A stretch of DNA of 64,000 bases from Rhyacophila brunnea (GCA_022495005.1 JAGYXB010001325.1:124001-188000), one strand, 5' to 3'. Positions 35,141 through 47,416 are shown, counted from the first letter of the stretch. Translations and numbers: made by a program. The notes: generated by a model from the sequence alone, not told the origin.

Positions 35141-35979
35141 TAGGGAATCCAATACCGAGCCAAAATTCTGATCCCGGAATTTCGGGATTACAATTTGACA
35201 ATCCCGGGATCCCGGGACTGGTCCCGGGATTGGCATTTTTTCCATTGTTAATATATTTTTTTTATATTTACACATAACATTGATAAAATCGGTTAAAAAT
35301 AAATCTAGTATAATTAATAATATTTAAGACATTTATTGTTAATATTGTATATCTACGTTCAATCTTGGAAATACTGTTTAATGGAGTAAATAATATTAAA
35401 TACATATTATATATAAATAATAATGTGAATTTAATACGAGATTGCTGTTTCTGATAGTAAAGACTTAATGAATGGATTAGCGAGATTTAAAATAGTGAAG
35501 CAAATAATCATGGCGTACTTATGGCCTTTCCGCTTCATAAATCTAATTAGTCAGCCAAATATGAAACTGCCGTAAAACGTATGAGATCATGGAGGAATTA
35601 CTTCGTTAAAAGTGTGAAGCATTGTTTTTTGCCAATATTTCTCATTTTTAATAATTTATGTGAAAAAATAAAATGAATCGGCAATTTATACATGGGTATC
35701 TGTTAATACAAACCTCTACTCTGTGGAGGCCCATATGATCCTATTAGGATCGGACATGGTCGGAAAAAAAATCAAACTTCATTCAAACTCAGTGTATTTT
35801 TAATGTAGCTATTTTTTATTAAAAGTATTTTTTCTGTTATATTTTCGCTTTTATTTTGTGTTCCATAAAAAATGATAAAAAAATCAATCCCGAAATCCCG
35901 GGATTATGTTTATCAATCCTGGGACTCATAGGTATCGAAAATAGCTCGGGATCCCGGGATCCCGGGATTGGAATCCCTA
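35141..35979. mobile_element. hAT MITE inserted in the LINE RT (839 bp)
   Basis: Left end TAGGGAATCCAATACCG, right end read inward TAGGGATTCCAATCCCG. The 8-bp duplication ATTGTCAC is perfect (35133-35140 and 35980-35987) and removal of one copy plus the element rejoins the LINE frame. The ends are packed with CCCGGGAT strings (for example at 35205-35240 and 35940-35970), which make extensive palindromes. It contains a partial SINE (35690-35765). Confidence 0.93.
35690..35765 (+). mobile_element. SINE family A, 3' fragment
   Basis: Matches the 3' body of the SINE at 21127-21345: ATACAAACCTCTACTCTGTG, GGCCCATATGATC and GATCGGACATGGTC. The tRNA-like head is missing. It lies inside the hAT MITE, so it either arrived after the MITE or was captured by it. 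Confidence 0.75.
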
Positions 35980-36889
35980 ATTGTCACCTCTGCTATTTAA
36001 CATGTACTCAGAAGCTATTTTCAAGGAAGCCTTACAAGGTGAATCGGTGGGTATTTTGATTAATGGCAAACATATTAACAATATACGATATGCCGATGAT
36101 ACTGTGCTGATTGCTGATAGTTTAAAGAGTTTAAATCAACTGGTAGAAAAGGTTAATGAGGTCAGTAATTCTTATGGTTTAAAAATGAACCTCAAGAAAA
36201 CAAAACTATTACTAGCATCAAAAATAGCGACACCAGACACAAATAGTGAGTAAAGTTTTGTCATTAACAGCAAACCAATCGAACGTGTGACCCATTATAA
36301 ATATTTAGGTACATGGATCAATGAGAAATGGGACCAGTCTCAGGAAATAAAAACTAGAATTGAGATCGCAAGGAGCGCCTTTCTCAAAATGAGACGCCTC
36401 CTTAGCAATCGAGATCTTAACTTAGGCCTGAGACTGCGTATGGTACGTTGTTATGTTCTCTCAATTCTTTTCTATTGTATGGAAGTATGGACGCTAAACC
36501 AAGAGATGTCACGGATAGTTGAAGCTTTCGAGATGTGGCTGTATAGGCGCATCCTCAAAATTCCTTGGACTGACCGGGTGACAAATGTTGAAGTTCTCAA
36601 TCGAATGGGGAAGGACTGAGAAGTTCTACGTAGTATCAAAACCAGGAAACTACAATACCTCGGCCACATTATGAGAGGACAAAAATACTGCATTCCCCAA
36701 CTTGTCATTCAAAGAAAGATCAATGGGAAGCGTAGCAGAGGACGGCGCCGCATTTCGTGGCTTAAGAACCTCAGTGATTGGTACGAGTGCAGCTCCACTG
36801 AACTATTCCGGGTAGCAGACGACAAAGATAAGATCGCCTTGATGATGGCCGACCTCCGCTGGGGGATGGCACAATAAGAAGAAGAAGTT

Positions 36890-37594
36890 TATTTAATTTT
36901 TTACACTTGGCTTACTTTTTACTTTTAACCCGAAAGAAGTAAAACTAAACATAATGTTGTTCACTGTTTAAACAAATTATATTTCTTCATTAATTTATAA
37001 GCACTCAAATAAACATAACAAATTAGACACAGCCAATTATTATTCCATCATGAAATATTCGCCACTAGGGCTGAGGTTACTAATGATTATACGAACGACG
37101 TAACTTGACAAAAAATTACAATACTCTTAAACCTTTCATGTTGATTAATACATTTTCTATGCACTTTCAATACCGAACCAGTAATTCAGTATCGAAAAAT
37201 ACTGGAATACCGGTTTTAAAATACCTGTATTGCAATCCCTAACTAGGCATTAACATAATTGTCATTAATATTTCGTTATTAATTTTAAGTGTAATGAATA
37301 AAGATAATAATATGACAACTCAATAAGATTGTACAGTTGGGACTACTCCCAACCCTTTGTGTAATTTATTGCAGCTCACCAATCTTGAATGTTATAAGTG
37401 AGTGAGTCGAATTACATTATTTAAAAAAAAATATATATATATATAATACTCCTAAGGCTGCAGACACACAGCACACTATGAAAAAAAAAGCTCCCTGATT
37501 GGTTAGAAAGGCATTGATGGCAGAACTCATAATTATTCATTGAGAAATGTGAGTTATGCCACCAACAGTCAACTTTGCTAACGATTTTTACATG
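36890..37594. other. Spacer with a hAT-end remnant
   Basis: At about 37170-37236 the sequence GAATACCGGTTTTAAAATACC ends TGTATTGCAATCCCTA, which matches the termini of the hAT MITE at 49457-50179. No partner end or duplication was found, so this is a truncated relic. The remaining bases are AT-rich. Confidence 0.5.
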
Positions 37595-37803
37595 GTTTAA
37601 AGCAGTGGTTTCCAAACTTCATGTTACTACGCCTCCCTTAAAAAAAATCTAATCTTGGCGCCTCTCCCCCCTTATTTCATTAAATAATTCAGACACATTT
37701 TTTAATAGCCAAAAATGTACTATTTAATACAACAATGAAAAAAACTTAATTACCAAAATAAACAAGATTTTACTACTTTTATTATACTTGTTTTATTATA
37801 CTA

Positions 37804-40271
37804 CTAGCTGACCCGGCGAACTTCGTACCGCCTCAGAATCAATAATCTTGTATTAACTTATTAGCTGAATTAAAATACTCAAAATGGATTAAGTTCAATA
37901 AATGTGCAAAAATCAAATCAAAATGAAATAGATTACATAGTTTTGGTTGGTTCAGATTTCGAAGCATGATAACTACCAAGTCAATCTTCAGTTGTAAATT
38001 GTGCGGTGGCAAGCCAGGCAGATCCAATAAGTTTAAAAATTCAGTTGGATAGTTGGTTGCTTCGTCTTCGTTTATTACACAGTCGATAGATTTGAAGGAA
38101 TGCATTGGACCAACGATTTGATTTTGAATTGTGAAGTTTAAGTGATCCACATCTTTGTTCTTTGCCGCAAAGATTGCTCGTTCACTCAACCAATTGTGAT
38201 TTTTGTGGTTAGCAATGACGTTCGGGAACACTTTGTTCATGAGGTCGTCCTTCGCTGAGACGAAATTTCAAAAATTCAGCGGAAACGAAATCAATCCGTT
38301 CGATTCGACGACAGGAACACGGCAGTTACCGATAGTCAGCAATTGCTTAGAAAAATCTTCGGCAGCTGGATCGTTTAGCAATGCAACTCGCATGTTTGTC
38401 GTCAGCTGAAGTTTCTTCACATAGCGCCACAGAGTCTATGATTTGAGGCAAGCGTTCATTTTTCATCGGCAACGGTCGATCTTAGAACGACTGGTAGTGT
38501 TTGGCGGAAATTGCCACATAGTAGAATCGTTGCGCCACCAAAACATCTTGAGTACTTGCGCAGATCTTTCATAGTTCGATTGAGTGCTGCCTGGGAAGCA
38601 TGTCGAAATAATGATAGCAAATAATGTGCGTATCTGACATGGAGATGCAGAAACAATTGCTACAGCGATTTTCATGTCCCAATGAATATCGTTTTCAAGC
38701 AAATTGAGCTGTTGACATGCAGCACGAAATGTTCGACACACTACACCATTGACAGTTCGAAGTGATTCAAATTATGTCGGCCCACGAACATTTACCATCA
38801 ACAACCGCAAGTAGAAGCATTCGTCATTCTTCGGATAAACTGTGTAAATGCGACCAAGAGCATCATTAGAATGCACGTCCGGATGATCAGGAACCGCATC
38901 GCCTTGCTTCCGACGTTGAAATTTCTTCGATGAAACGTTCCAAGTGTAATAACGTGGCATCTCAGAGTAGAGCAACGTTCGTGCAAACGGATCGCTTTGA
39001 CAAATTGAAAAGAAACTGGTCAATGTTGTCACTAGAGGTGTTACAGCACGTTGAGCAACATTCGATGCGTTAAAATAAACTCGTTGACCATTCTCCAGAT
39101 GCAGCGCCAAATGTACAGCAGTGGGATGACGTTCATGAATGGGGAATGAGAAAATATGCCAAATTGCTTCATTTCAGCTCACATATTGACAAACTTGATA
39201 GTGTGTGATTTCATCGTTGGTATTGGAAGTTTGAACGCCAAAAACCACAATATCACTGCCTTTGGTGACATATTTGCAGATGTATTTGATGTACTTTACT
39301 GAATTGCAATACTCATGAATCAGAGATGGCGGTGTATACGGATTTTTTTGTGATTTTCTCACTTTTCCAATGCGCGAGGAAACTTCTCGAGGCCGAGACG
39401 AACAAAAAAAAATTCACCGAAATCAGTCAATCAGTTCTATATCATCGATAGACATCATCAAAAAAGCCATTCCATACGAAATGTATAAGAAAATGAATGT
39501 TCTTCATAATTTCTTTTTCCGTAAATTTTTCCGATGTTTTAATATTTATTCTGCTATTCAAGGCGGAGATAAATCCAATAAATTAAAGATCATAAAAATC
39601 GGTCTAGCCGTTCTTGAGTTATAAAATAAATGGTGTAATTAACCCGACTTTGTTTTATATAGATAGATAGATTAGATCTTCTGGCTTGCGGCATTGTAAA
39701 TAACACTGGAAAATTAATCACACAATTCAAAATTACATAATGAAGCAATTATCGATACGCTCACATTCACAAATTTGATAACCTCACAAAGTGAACACTT
39801 TAGAAGGCAACTTATCGTTTGAAAATCACGATCAAAATCGCTATTTGTATACAACAAAGTCTTTCGGTATTATCTGAGGCTGAACTGAATCAACTGTCAA
39901 AAACACCATGTTCATACTTTCTTTTGTTTGTTTGTTTCTTGTTTATTGTTTCTGTCATGTATCAGAGATGGCGTTGTATGCGGATTTAATTTTTTTGTGA
40001 TTTTCGTTTGTTTTCGTATGCGCGAACTCCATCGTTTAAATTTATCGATATCAGTCAAAAGCCGTTCGATACAAAATGTATGAGAAAATGAATTTTCTTC
40101 ATAATTTATTTTTTCCGTGATTCATCCGATGTTTTAATAGTTATTCTGCTATTCGGTGCTGAGACAAATCCCACAAATCAAAGATCGTAAAAATCGGTCC
40201 AGCCGTTCTCGAGTTATAAATGGTGTAACTAACCCGACTTTCTTTTATATATATATATATATATATATAGA
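37804..40271 (-). mobile_element. Decayed Helitron with Rep/helicase remnants
   Basis: On the minus strand it starts TCTATATATATAT at 40271 and ends GGGTCAGCTAG at 37804, with A before and T after, as expected for A|T insertion. A second 5'-like end, TCTATCTATCTATATAAAAC, starts at 39671, and the two 5' regions (about 40271-39958 and 39671-39313) are similar. Remnants in order: KYICKYVTKGSDIVVFG (about 39290-39240), HLENGQRVYFNASNV and RTLLYSEMPRYYTWN (about 39105-38940), YTVYPKNDECFYLRLL (38850), the helicase block FGGATILLCGNFRQTLPV (about 38545-38490), and HNLQLKIDLVVIMLRNLNQP (about 38005-37945). Several frameshifts and large deletions; non-functional. Confidence 0.88.
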
Positions 40272-40424
40272 TGATCTATGTTTTTCATGCGATGGATGTG
40301 CTTGTTTATTAGCACAAAGTGCTCTGTTTCTGCTAAACGGGGTCGATATTTGGATATCGCAGCTACTGCAGAAAATACCGTTTCGCATTACATATTATGA
40401 TGTTACGAATGGTAGCAGAACCTT

Positions 40425-40550
40425 ACTTACGACTTCCATTGCTTTTCTTGAAGTATTTCGCCAGTCTGTCTCGCTAGGTCTTGCAGACGGCTTGGTGGTG
40501 TTGGATTTTAATATAATTGTGAAGTATGCATATATGGCACCATAGTTTTC
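40425..40550 (-). pseudogene. Possible PIF/Harbinger nuclease C-terminal scrap
   Basis: The minus strand reads ICILHNYIKIQ (about 40540-40505) and, after an in-frame stop, RDRLAKYFKKSNGS (about 40478-40437). The LHNY motif followed later by an R-D-x-L-x-x-YF block resembles the C-terminus of Harbinger transposases. The match is short and based on memory, so it is tentative. Confidence 0.35.
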
Positions 40551-41159
40551 CCTTCGGGATGGGTTTTTTATTCACGTCAGACAGTTTGACATTTCGCTGA
40601 TTTGTCATTTTTACGATTTGCAAATCGTCACTGCCAATATAAATTTGAACTCATATCCGTAGTCTATTCAGGAGTCTGGCCTTCACAATATTGTCTAACA
40701 CCGCCTTAGGCTGCTATGCCTAGCAGAACAGCTGGCAATCGCCGATTGCTACCACTGAAATTTTAATTTTAATACAATATATGTGTAGGTATGTGCAGTT
40801 AAATATGATAAAAAAATTATACATCTCAATCGTGATTATCATAAATAGCGATCCAATATAACGCGAATATTAATCTCTTTCGGGTCCCATTTACATAATA
40901 GAAAAATTCAGCTTAGCTTAGCAGCATAAAAAATAAATTTAAACATTATTTTGTTTCATTGTCTATAAAAAATAAATCCTTGGAGCCATAGAATAATATT
41001 TTAAAAATCATATTTTGTTTTAAAAATTAACCTTAAACAATATAGTTTCCCGGTGCGGGACATTCATATCGAGACAAATGTTGATAAATAATGAAGCAAT
41101 ACATATTATATCTGACAAGAATAGGAATTTATAAGACCTAAAGATGTGGAATCAGCTTA

Positions 41160-41162
41160 AAA

Positions 41163-41193
<31 letters not shown>

Positions 41194-42240
41194 TTGATGA
41201 CGATAATGACGATATAAATGGGTAGGTATATAAAATCACAAAATAAAAAAAATATTGCAGTTTATATGACCAATAAGAAAAGAATTATGTTGGGATAACC
41301 TTCATCCAGCAGTGGATTGATCTTGGTTGATAATGACAATGCCGATATTATGAATGGGTAAATATAATATCAGCAATTTTGATAAATATAGCAATTCATT
41401 TATGACCGACAGAAATTCAAACAACTAAGAGAGGCCTTCATCCACTGGTGGATTGATTCAGGGTCATAATGATAATGGAAATATAAATATATACTCGTAT
41501 AATATAATATCACCGATTTTGATAAATATAGCAATTCAAATGACAGAAAGGAGTAGAATCAGACATGGGAGGCCTTTATCCAGCAGTGGATGGGTTCAGG
41601 TCAATGATGATAAGGACGATAGAAATAGGTATAATATAGAAGTAGAATCAGGTTGCGGAACCCTTCATCCAGCAGTGGATTGATCCTGGTTGATGATGAT
41701 GACGATTTGAATATATAGATAATTGTAATATCACCGATTTTGATAAATACAGAAATTCATATGACAGAAAGGAGTAGAATCAGGCTAAGTAGGTCTTTAT
41801 TAAGCAGTGGATTGGTTCAGGTCGACGATGATGATGACGATATGAACATGTATACATATATAATATCACCGATTTTGATAAATACAGAAATTCATATGAC
41901 AGAAAGGAGGAGAATCAGGCTAGGGAGGTCTTTATTAAGCAGTGGATTGGTTCAGGTCAATGATGATGATGATGATGACGATATGAATATATAGATAAAT
42001 ATAATATCACCGATTTTGATAAATACAGCAATTCATATGACAGAAAAAAGTAGAACCGGGCTAGGGAGCCCTTTATCCAGCAGTGGATTGGTTCAGGTCG
42101 ATGATGATAAACACGATAGAAATAGGTATAATATCACAAATTCGTTAAACCGATAGTAGTAGAATAGAGGTTGCGGAACCCTTCATCCAGCAGTGGATTG
42201 ATCCTGGTTGATGATGATGATGATGATGACGATATGAATA
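41160..42240. repeat. Minisatellite derived from a LINE 3' tail
   Basis: Nine units at about 41161, 41287, 41433, 41571, 41662, 41791, 41927, 42069 and 42178 contain CTTCATCCAGCAGTGGATTG or a close variant, followed by GGTTGATGATGATGACGATA. Spacing varies from about 90 to 145 bp. Units also share ATATCACCGATTTTGATAAA and ATGACAGAAAGGAG. The phrase is the usual 3' end of a lepidopteran LINE, so a tail with its GAT microsatellite has been amplified in tandem. It lies inside the 37603-43534 unit. Confidence 0.9.
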
Positions 42241-43542
42241 TGTATATTGGTTCAAAAAAATAGTATTTATAGCCATACTAAAAAAAAGAACACTATGTGT
42301 GTATACATTTTTATGATGACGTTACATTTATTTTGAGGTTATGGGTACCTATTTAATTTTTGAGACGATGTTATGAATTAATTCGCATTTAATATCTCTC
42401 AGGAACATGATTAAATCAAATAAAGTATGTGTATCAGTCGACCCGATTAGGAATAGTCGGTCAAAATGCATTTTAATATAAAATATCGTACTAAAAAGTA
42501 TATTAGTACTACATTGTTGTGAACAACGTGTAAATATGCCAGCCATAAAAAAGTATTTAAAAAGAATCAAATTTGGAACACCAGTGGTGGACGTGCCTGT
42601 CAGATTTTTATTTACATAGTGAATTGTACCAAGATTATGGTTTTTTCACCGAAAAAAAGTGCGCCAATGCCTACATTACGATATTTGAATAAAAATAATC
42701 GAATTCGTTTGTCAAATAAAGGATTAGAAGGTCTTAAGCGACGAAGACGTCATTCTGTGAGGCGTAAACAGTAAATATGGCGATTGTATACAGTGTGTAA
42801 GAAAATATCGGATATAAACGTCACGTACATGTAAAATCATGGAAAATTTCTGAAATGTGTTCAATTCAATCGGTAGATGAATCGGTAGCGCACATTTTGA
42901 AATGAAGATGTAAAAATAACAATAAAATGTCGCTTAAAAGAGCTGTTAGTGCGTTTTCCAAAATCTCTTAGGATAATAATATAAAGGAGATTCTTCACTT
43001 CGATTCAATCAAAATTGAACTAGGGTTTTTGTTTCAATGAATTATCGCATGATAATAAATTCTATCATTTTTTTTCTTTTCAATAGTAATCAATCCAAAT
43101 TCATCATCGTTCATTGACAAATGGATTCTAGCATGGGCCCCACACCCTGAAGCATCCCCAGGCTAGGATCTTTGGCGGGCCCATCTACCTATCGCTGAGG
43201 TTAAGGGCAGTGTGGTGCTCTGAAGTAGTGTTTCCTAAATTATACACGGCAGTTATCATTTAAGTACCTAAAGCAATTATCATATAGGTATCACATCAAA
43301 TTACAACGCATAACCAAATATTAAAAATATTTAACTGGCTTGAAACAAATAAGCGCCGCAGACGACTTTTTTTTTTAAACTGTTAGAGTAAATTTGTGAT
43401 GTCTGTTATGCCCGGGCCCCCAGGCTCTTTATAAACTATGCATTTGCAAACTGCAAACCTGGGCTACATTATTGTGTTAAACTTTTCGCGCCTCCCTTTG
43501 CAACACTCCGCGTCTCCCAGTTTGGAAATTGCTGGTTTAAAG

Positions 43543-44659
43543 TGACTTGATAGCCAACTATTTTTAATTATATAGAATCTTTAGAATCACTTCGTATATT
43601 TAACTAAAAAATTACAAAATTGCAAAACGTGTGTTATGACTCTAGGCGACTCATTTAGAATTTTTCTTGCAAATTTAGTATTTTTAAATATCCACCTAAT
43701 TTGCAAAATACTTACATATCTGATGGATAGTGTTAAATCTAGCGTTTATTGACACACTATATTTAAATTATTCAGGAAAAGATCAGAATATTCCACCACA
43801 TCTACTTTATACGAGCCTGTACTTGAGGTGGAATTTTTAGAAGTCGGGACGGAAGGATAAAAGAAGAAAGAAAATAGGTAAATACCTACGTAAAAATATG
43901 AAGAAAAGCTAAAGGTGTAGATAGATCTACCTACAGCATTTGTTTCCTGTGTATTTCTATGGGTCCCGCCTGAGACGTCAAGACAATATCATAGCAAATC
44001 CGCACTGTAGGTAAAGATGGCGTTTGAAGTGAAGTCAATTTTAAAAGTAAGTAATAATAATGTTCTACTAAATTTGGATAATACGGTCTGCAGGACTGCA
44101 CGAAACCGGATTATACAGTAGGTAACAGAAATTCTACATGCCAGATTGTTTGACACCGCTATCTTTAATTTTAATTATGAAAATCAATCTAGCAGTTTTG
44201 TCTCCCAATTAACTATTTTTTTTATAATATCTGTCATATTTTTGTAGTTGACAGTTGGCAACACTGTTTGCTAAGGACATTTGCGTAAGTACCTTGTACC
44301 TATAATAAGCCGTTATTTCCAACAACTACAACAATATACTGTTATGATTCCTATAATAAGTTAGTTTATTATTGTTTCGTGCTTATAGTATGTAGCAAGA
44401 ATAAGCCTTTCCTGTGATTAATTACCTACTACCCTCAACCAGGTCCTACCCTTTGTTATATTGTGTTCCCAATGCTCTTATGTCTTAGACTAATATTAGT
44501 TTTAAACTAAAATTAACCTTTTCACCGTAATCAAACAATTATTTACTCGCATTAGACAGTTTCATATTCACATATTATTATCGTGATTGAATTGTGGTGT
44601 GACAATAGATGTGAGTAAGGTAAGGTTTAAGTTTAATTTCATTCAAAAATTAAATTACA
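43543..44659. other. Unassigned AT-rich sequence
   Basis: No gene, repeat or transposon end recognised. Confidence 0.5.
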
Positions 44660-45127
44660 AGATAAAAAGAACTTTTTATATACCACGTTTTTAAATATTC
44701 TGTTGAATCATATTATAAACTTGACAATTCTATGTATTAATAAATACTTTTTTTTGTACTTGATAGAAATACTAAATAAATATAGAATACTGAAATGTCA
44801 TTTTGATATTTCATATTGATTTCTATAGTAACGCACGTATATATTAATAATTTAGTTGCTAGGACCCCCCCAGCAACCAATAATAGTGTTTTACTTTTTA
44901 CGGATTTATTCCGAAATAACTTTCCATACAGAACAGAATTAACTGAAAATGAATTCAATTCTGCTTAAAGATGGCTAAAAGTAAAAAGAATGCATTGTCA
45001 TCTTGTTATGATATATTCTAAAAGTTACAAAGTTAGTTAAATAACAAGATTTGTATTGGACAAACAAGAAAAAATTTGTACTGGACAAACAAGAATACGA
45101 GCTAATAAAAACGTGGTAAAATATGTT
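44660..45127 (-). repeat. Dispersed repeat X, copy 1
   Basis: The reverse complement of this interval matches 60976-61445, and its beginning matches 63893-64000. It starts (minus) TTTTACCACGTTTTTATTAG, includes TCGTATTCTTGTTTGTCC, and ends near AAAAAGTTCTTTTTATCTTG. In this copy TTGTNNNGGACAAACAAGA is locally duplicated. The middle contains a 73-codon minus-strand frame (44958-44737); the parallel region in copy 2 is very similar but has a frame change. Class unknown. Confidence 0.8.
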
Positions 45128-47235
45128 GAACTTTATTAATTGGGAAAGATCCATCTTTTAATAATTAAAATAGGTACCTCTATAAGTATTTATTTATTAT
45201 TTTCGATATTAGTATGTATAAAGTTCCGTGGGGGGTAAGCAGATCATGCGTTGTTTAGTGGCGGTGCACTGTAAAGGGCGGCAAATGAAAATTAATGAGA
45301 ATATCACAACTTTTGAGAGCAGTGGCAGTTTTCCATGAAGCAAATGGTTTCATTGACATCGACCTGATAATGGCGGTTAATCGCACAGGAAATTTTAAAA
45401 CAAGGTGGCCTTCAAACCTATAAGCGCCTCAGACCTTCGCGTGGGTAAGTACAGAAAGGCACCGATGTTTGAGAGTAAATTTCGTAGTGATGTTTAAATC
45501 ATCTTTTAAAAAAATACATACACAATAATAATAATAATAATAACTTGTTGCACTTGTCTGTTTAAGCCAAAAATAAATAGATATGTAGGTATCTAACGAA
45601 TTGCAGACAATTTGAGACTATGTATACTTGCAGGCAATGTGTTTATTGCCAAACCCAGAATGCAGAGTGTCTGGGTAGGAGGAATGTGCCAGGAAAAATG
45701 CGGGGTCAAGGGTTGAAGCATTAGTAGGCGGAATAAATGCGAAAGAGTCACTGACACATGCAAAATTTTGTCACCCCTCCTCCTTCCCCCGCCTTAATCA
45801 ATAAAAAAATGTTGTAGATATTTTTAAAATGAACTCCCCACACCATTTTTCGAAGAAAGATGTTACATTCTTAATAATTGTAGAAAAAAGTTAGTTAATT
45901 TCGTCACAATTAGGTAGGACGCACATATCTTAGTTGATAGGCCGCATGGGCGCAAATTCCAGGGGCGCTGGCTTATAAAATGAAATTTTCTATTGCCTAT
46001 CTATATGACGTCACTGTTCTGGCAGAAGACACTAATTCGAAAAAAATTACATATTGAGTTAGTTCCAAACCAAGTTACCAAAATGTTCCTTATTTCAAAC
46101 TTTACTGTCTGGAAACCTTCTTAATAAATAAAGTCTTTATTTTAAATTCATCTTTTTTACGATTACTTAATAAACCACATGATAGACCATTATTTCAAAC
46201 ATTTTAAAAACTTCAGTCAAATTACTCAAAACTAGTATTCTCCAGTTAGTGTGTTTTGCCAGAACAGAGACGATATTTTCTCTGAGGTGTTTCCAAATTA
46301 TGTATGGTATTATTATAATATATGGATTCTACTGCGAATTCCAAAATGTATTAATTTATCCACCTAAATGTTTTAAAAATATGCTAGATCATTATTGTGT
46401 CTACGCGACATTCGTCGGAATGTGTGATAACGTCTTAAGAAATATGGCGATGGGTAAAATGTATTAGACATCCTCGTCTTTGTACGGCTCAAGTGTCATA
46501 TAATTTGTCGCCCGGACTAAGGGGAACATTTGCAAGGGGGATTTAAAATTATACGATGCAGTGTTGTCATAGCTCAAAAATTAATCAGAAATAAATTCCG
46601 AGCATAGCGCACTCTGCATGCACAGGATGGCCCAAAGGAAGCTTTCAACGTTGTTTTTCATGGTTAAATGTTAATTGTACGTAAACCATGTCACCGTCGC
46701 ATAGTTCGCCGTGAGCCTTCTATCGGACACAGATGATCGTATACCATACGATCTCTAATTTTATTAGATTCAATATGAGCATTAATTCAATGTGGAAAAT
46801 TCATGAATTGAAGAATAAAAACCTAATTTAACCTAACAAATAATCCAGTATATCGGCTATTTTCAAAATTTGTTTGTTACTGGCCTCCTGTAAAGTAGAA
46901 GCCGACAAAACCCGTGTTTTAATTAGAAATGAATTTTATGTTAGTACCATACGACCCAAAGAGGTTGGAGGTCTTTAATATATGGCCATATATTTCGGAT
47001 ACAACATTTTACGGTGAAGTGTAGTAATACGGCGAACTACATACGTACCAGTTTCCGGACACGGTTTTTCATTCTATATAAATAAAAAAAACTGTTTTAA
47101 ATAAAATTTATAGTAATTTTACTTAATTCGAGATTGTTTGAGTTAGGTACGTTTGACACATAAATTGCCTTTAGATGGTAGACTGCGGCTTCTATATCGA
47201 GACATACACGTCACGGCAGTCATTTCTGGAACCAA
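45128..47235. other. Unassigned sequence
   Basis: Holds an ATA trinucleotide run (about 45524-45541), a lone hAT-like end TAGTGGCGGTGC (about 45258) without partner, and a plus-strand frame of 72 codons (46249-46467) that is not recognised. Nothing else. Confidence 0.45.
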
Positions 47236-47413
47236 GGCCTTGTCCAGATGGCGCGTTTTGATTCGCGCGCATTCAAGGTATATGACATGTGACCTCATAT
47301 GTAATCGCCGCGTGTGATTTCTCGCGCGCGTTTGAGGTACAGGTGACCTCATTGAGCTGTCCACATGCCCTCGCACCGTATCGCAGTGAGACACGCATCA
47401 TCTGGACAAGCTC
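47236..47413. mobile_element. 178-bp MITE, possibly Harbinger-type
   Basis: Left end GGCCTTGTCCAGATGGCGCG, right end read inward GAGCTTGTCCAGATGATGCG. The flanking triplets CAA (47233-47235) and TAA (47414-47416) could be a diverged 3-bp TWA duplication. The interior is GC-rich with repeated CGCGCGC and AGGTGACCTCAT-like text. Confidence 0.65.
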
Positions 47414-47416
47414 TAA

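Larger units (their letters stand above)
34976..36885 (+). pseudogene. LINE reverse transcriptase split by a hAT MITE
   Basis: The frame begins near 34976 (LLELLQEKGIDARDIQLI) and runs to VRRGVRQRS-type text near 35130, is interrupted by the insertion 35141-35979, and resumes at 35988 with SPLLFNMYSEAIF. The catalytic NNIRYADDTVL lies at about 36078-36110. After TAG near 36251 the same frame continues with HYKYLGTWINEKWD, FEMWLYRRILKIPWT and, past a TGA at 36617, LQYLGHIMRGQKY and GRRRISWL, ending at TAA 36875-36877 with a GAAGAAGAAG tail. Only two stops and one insertion separate it from an open frame, but the endonuclease and N-terminal RT are missing. LINE clade not assigned. Confidence 0.9.
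37603..43534. mobile_element. 5.9-kb hAT-bounded unit with nested insertions
   Basis: Left end CAGTGGTTTCCAAACTTC, right end read inward CAGCAATTTCCAAACTGGG. The 8-bp duplication GTTTAAAG is perfect (37595-37602 and 43535-43542). Inside are a Helitron (37804-40271), a possible Harbinger scrap (40425-40550) and a minisatellite (41160-42240). The right part (about 43130-43480) shares CATGGGCCCCACA, GGGCCCCCAGGCTC and GCGCCGCAGACGAC text with the hAT pair at 21.5-23.8 kb. No intact transposase is left. The bounding ends fit well, but some internal material could belong to other elements. Confidence 0.82.

Noticed and set aside
37067..37080. CACTAGGGCTGAGG as left end of a MITE ending at 37236
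   Set aside because: The flanking 8 bases do not match those after 37236 and the terminus differs from TAGGGATTGC.
41160..42240. CRISPR array
   Set aside because: Repeat units are imperfect with variable spacing, spacers are themselves repeated, and the genome is eukaryotic.
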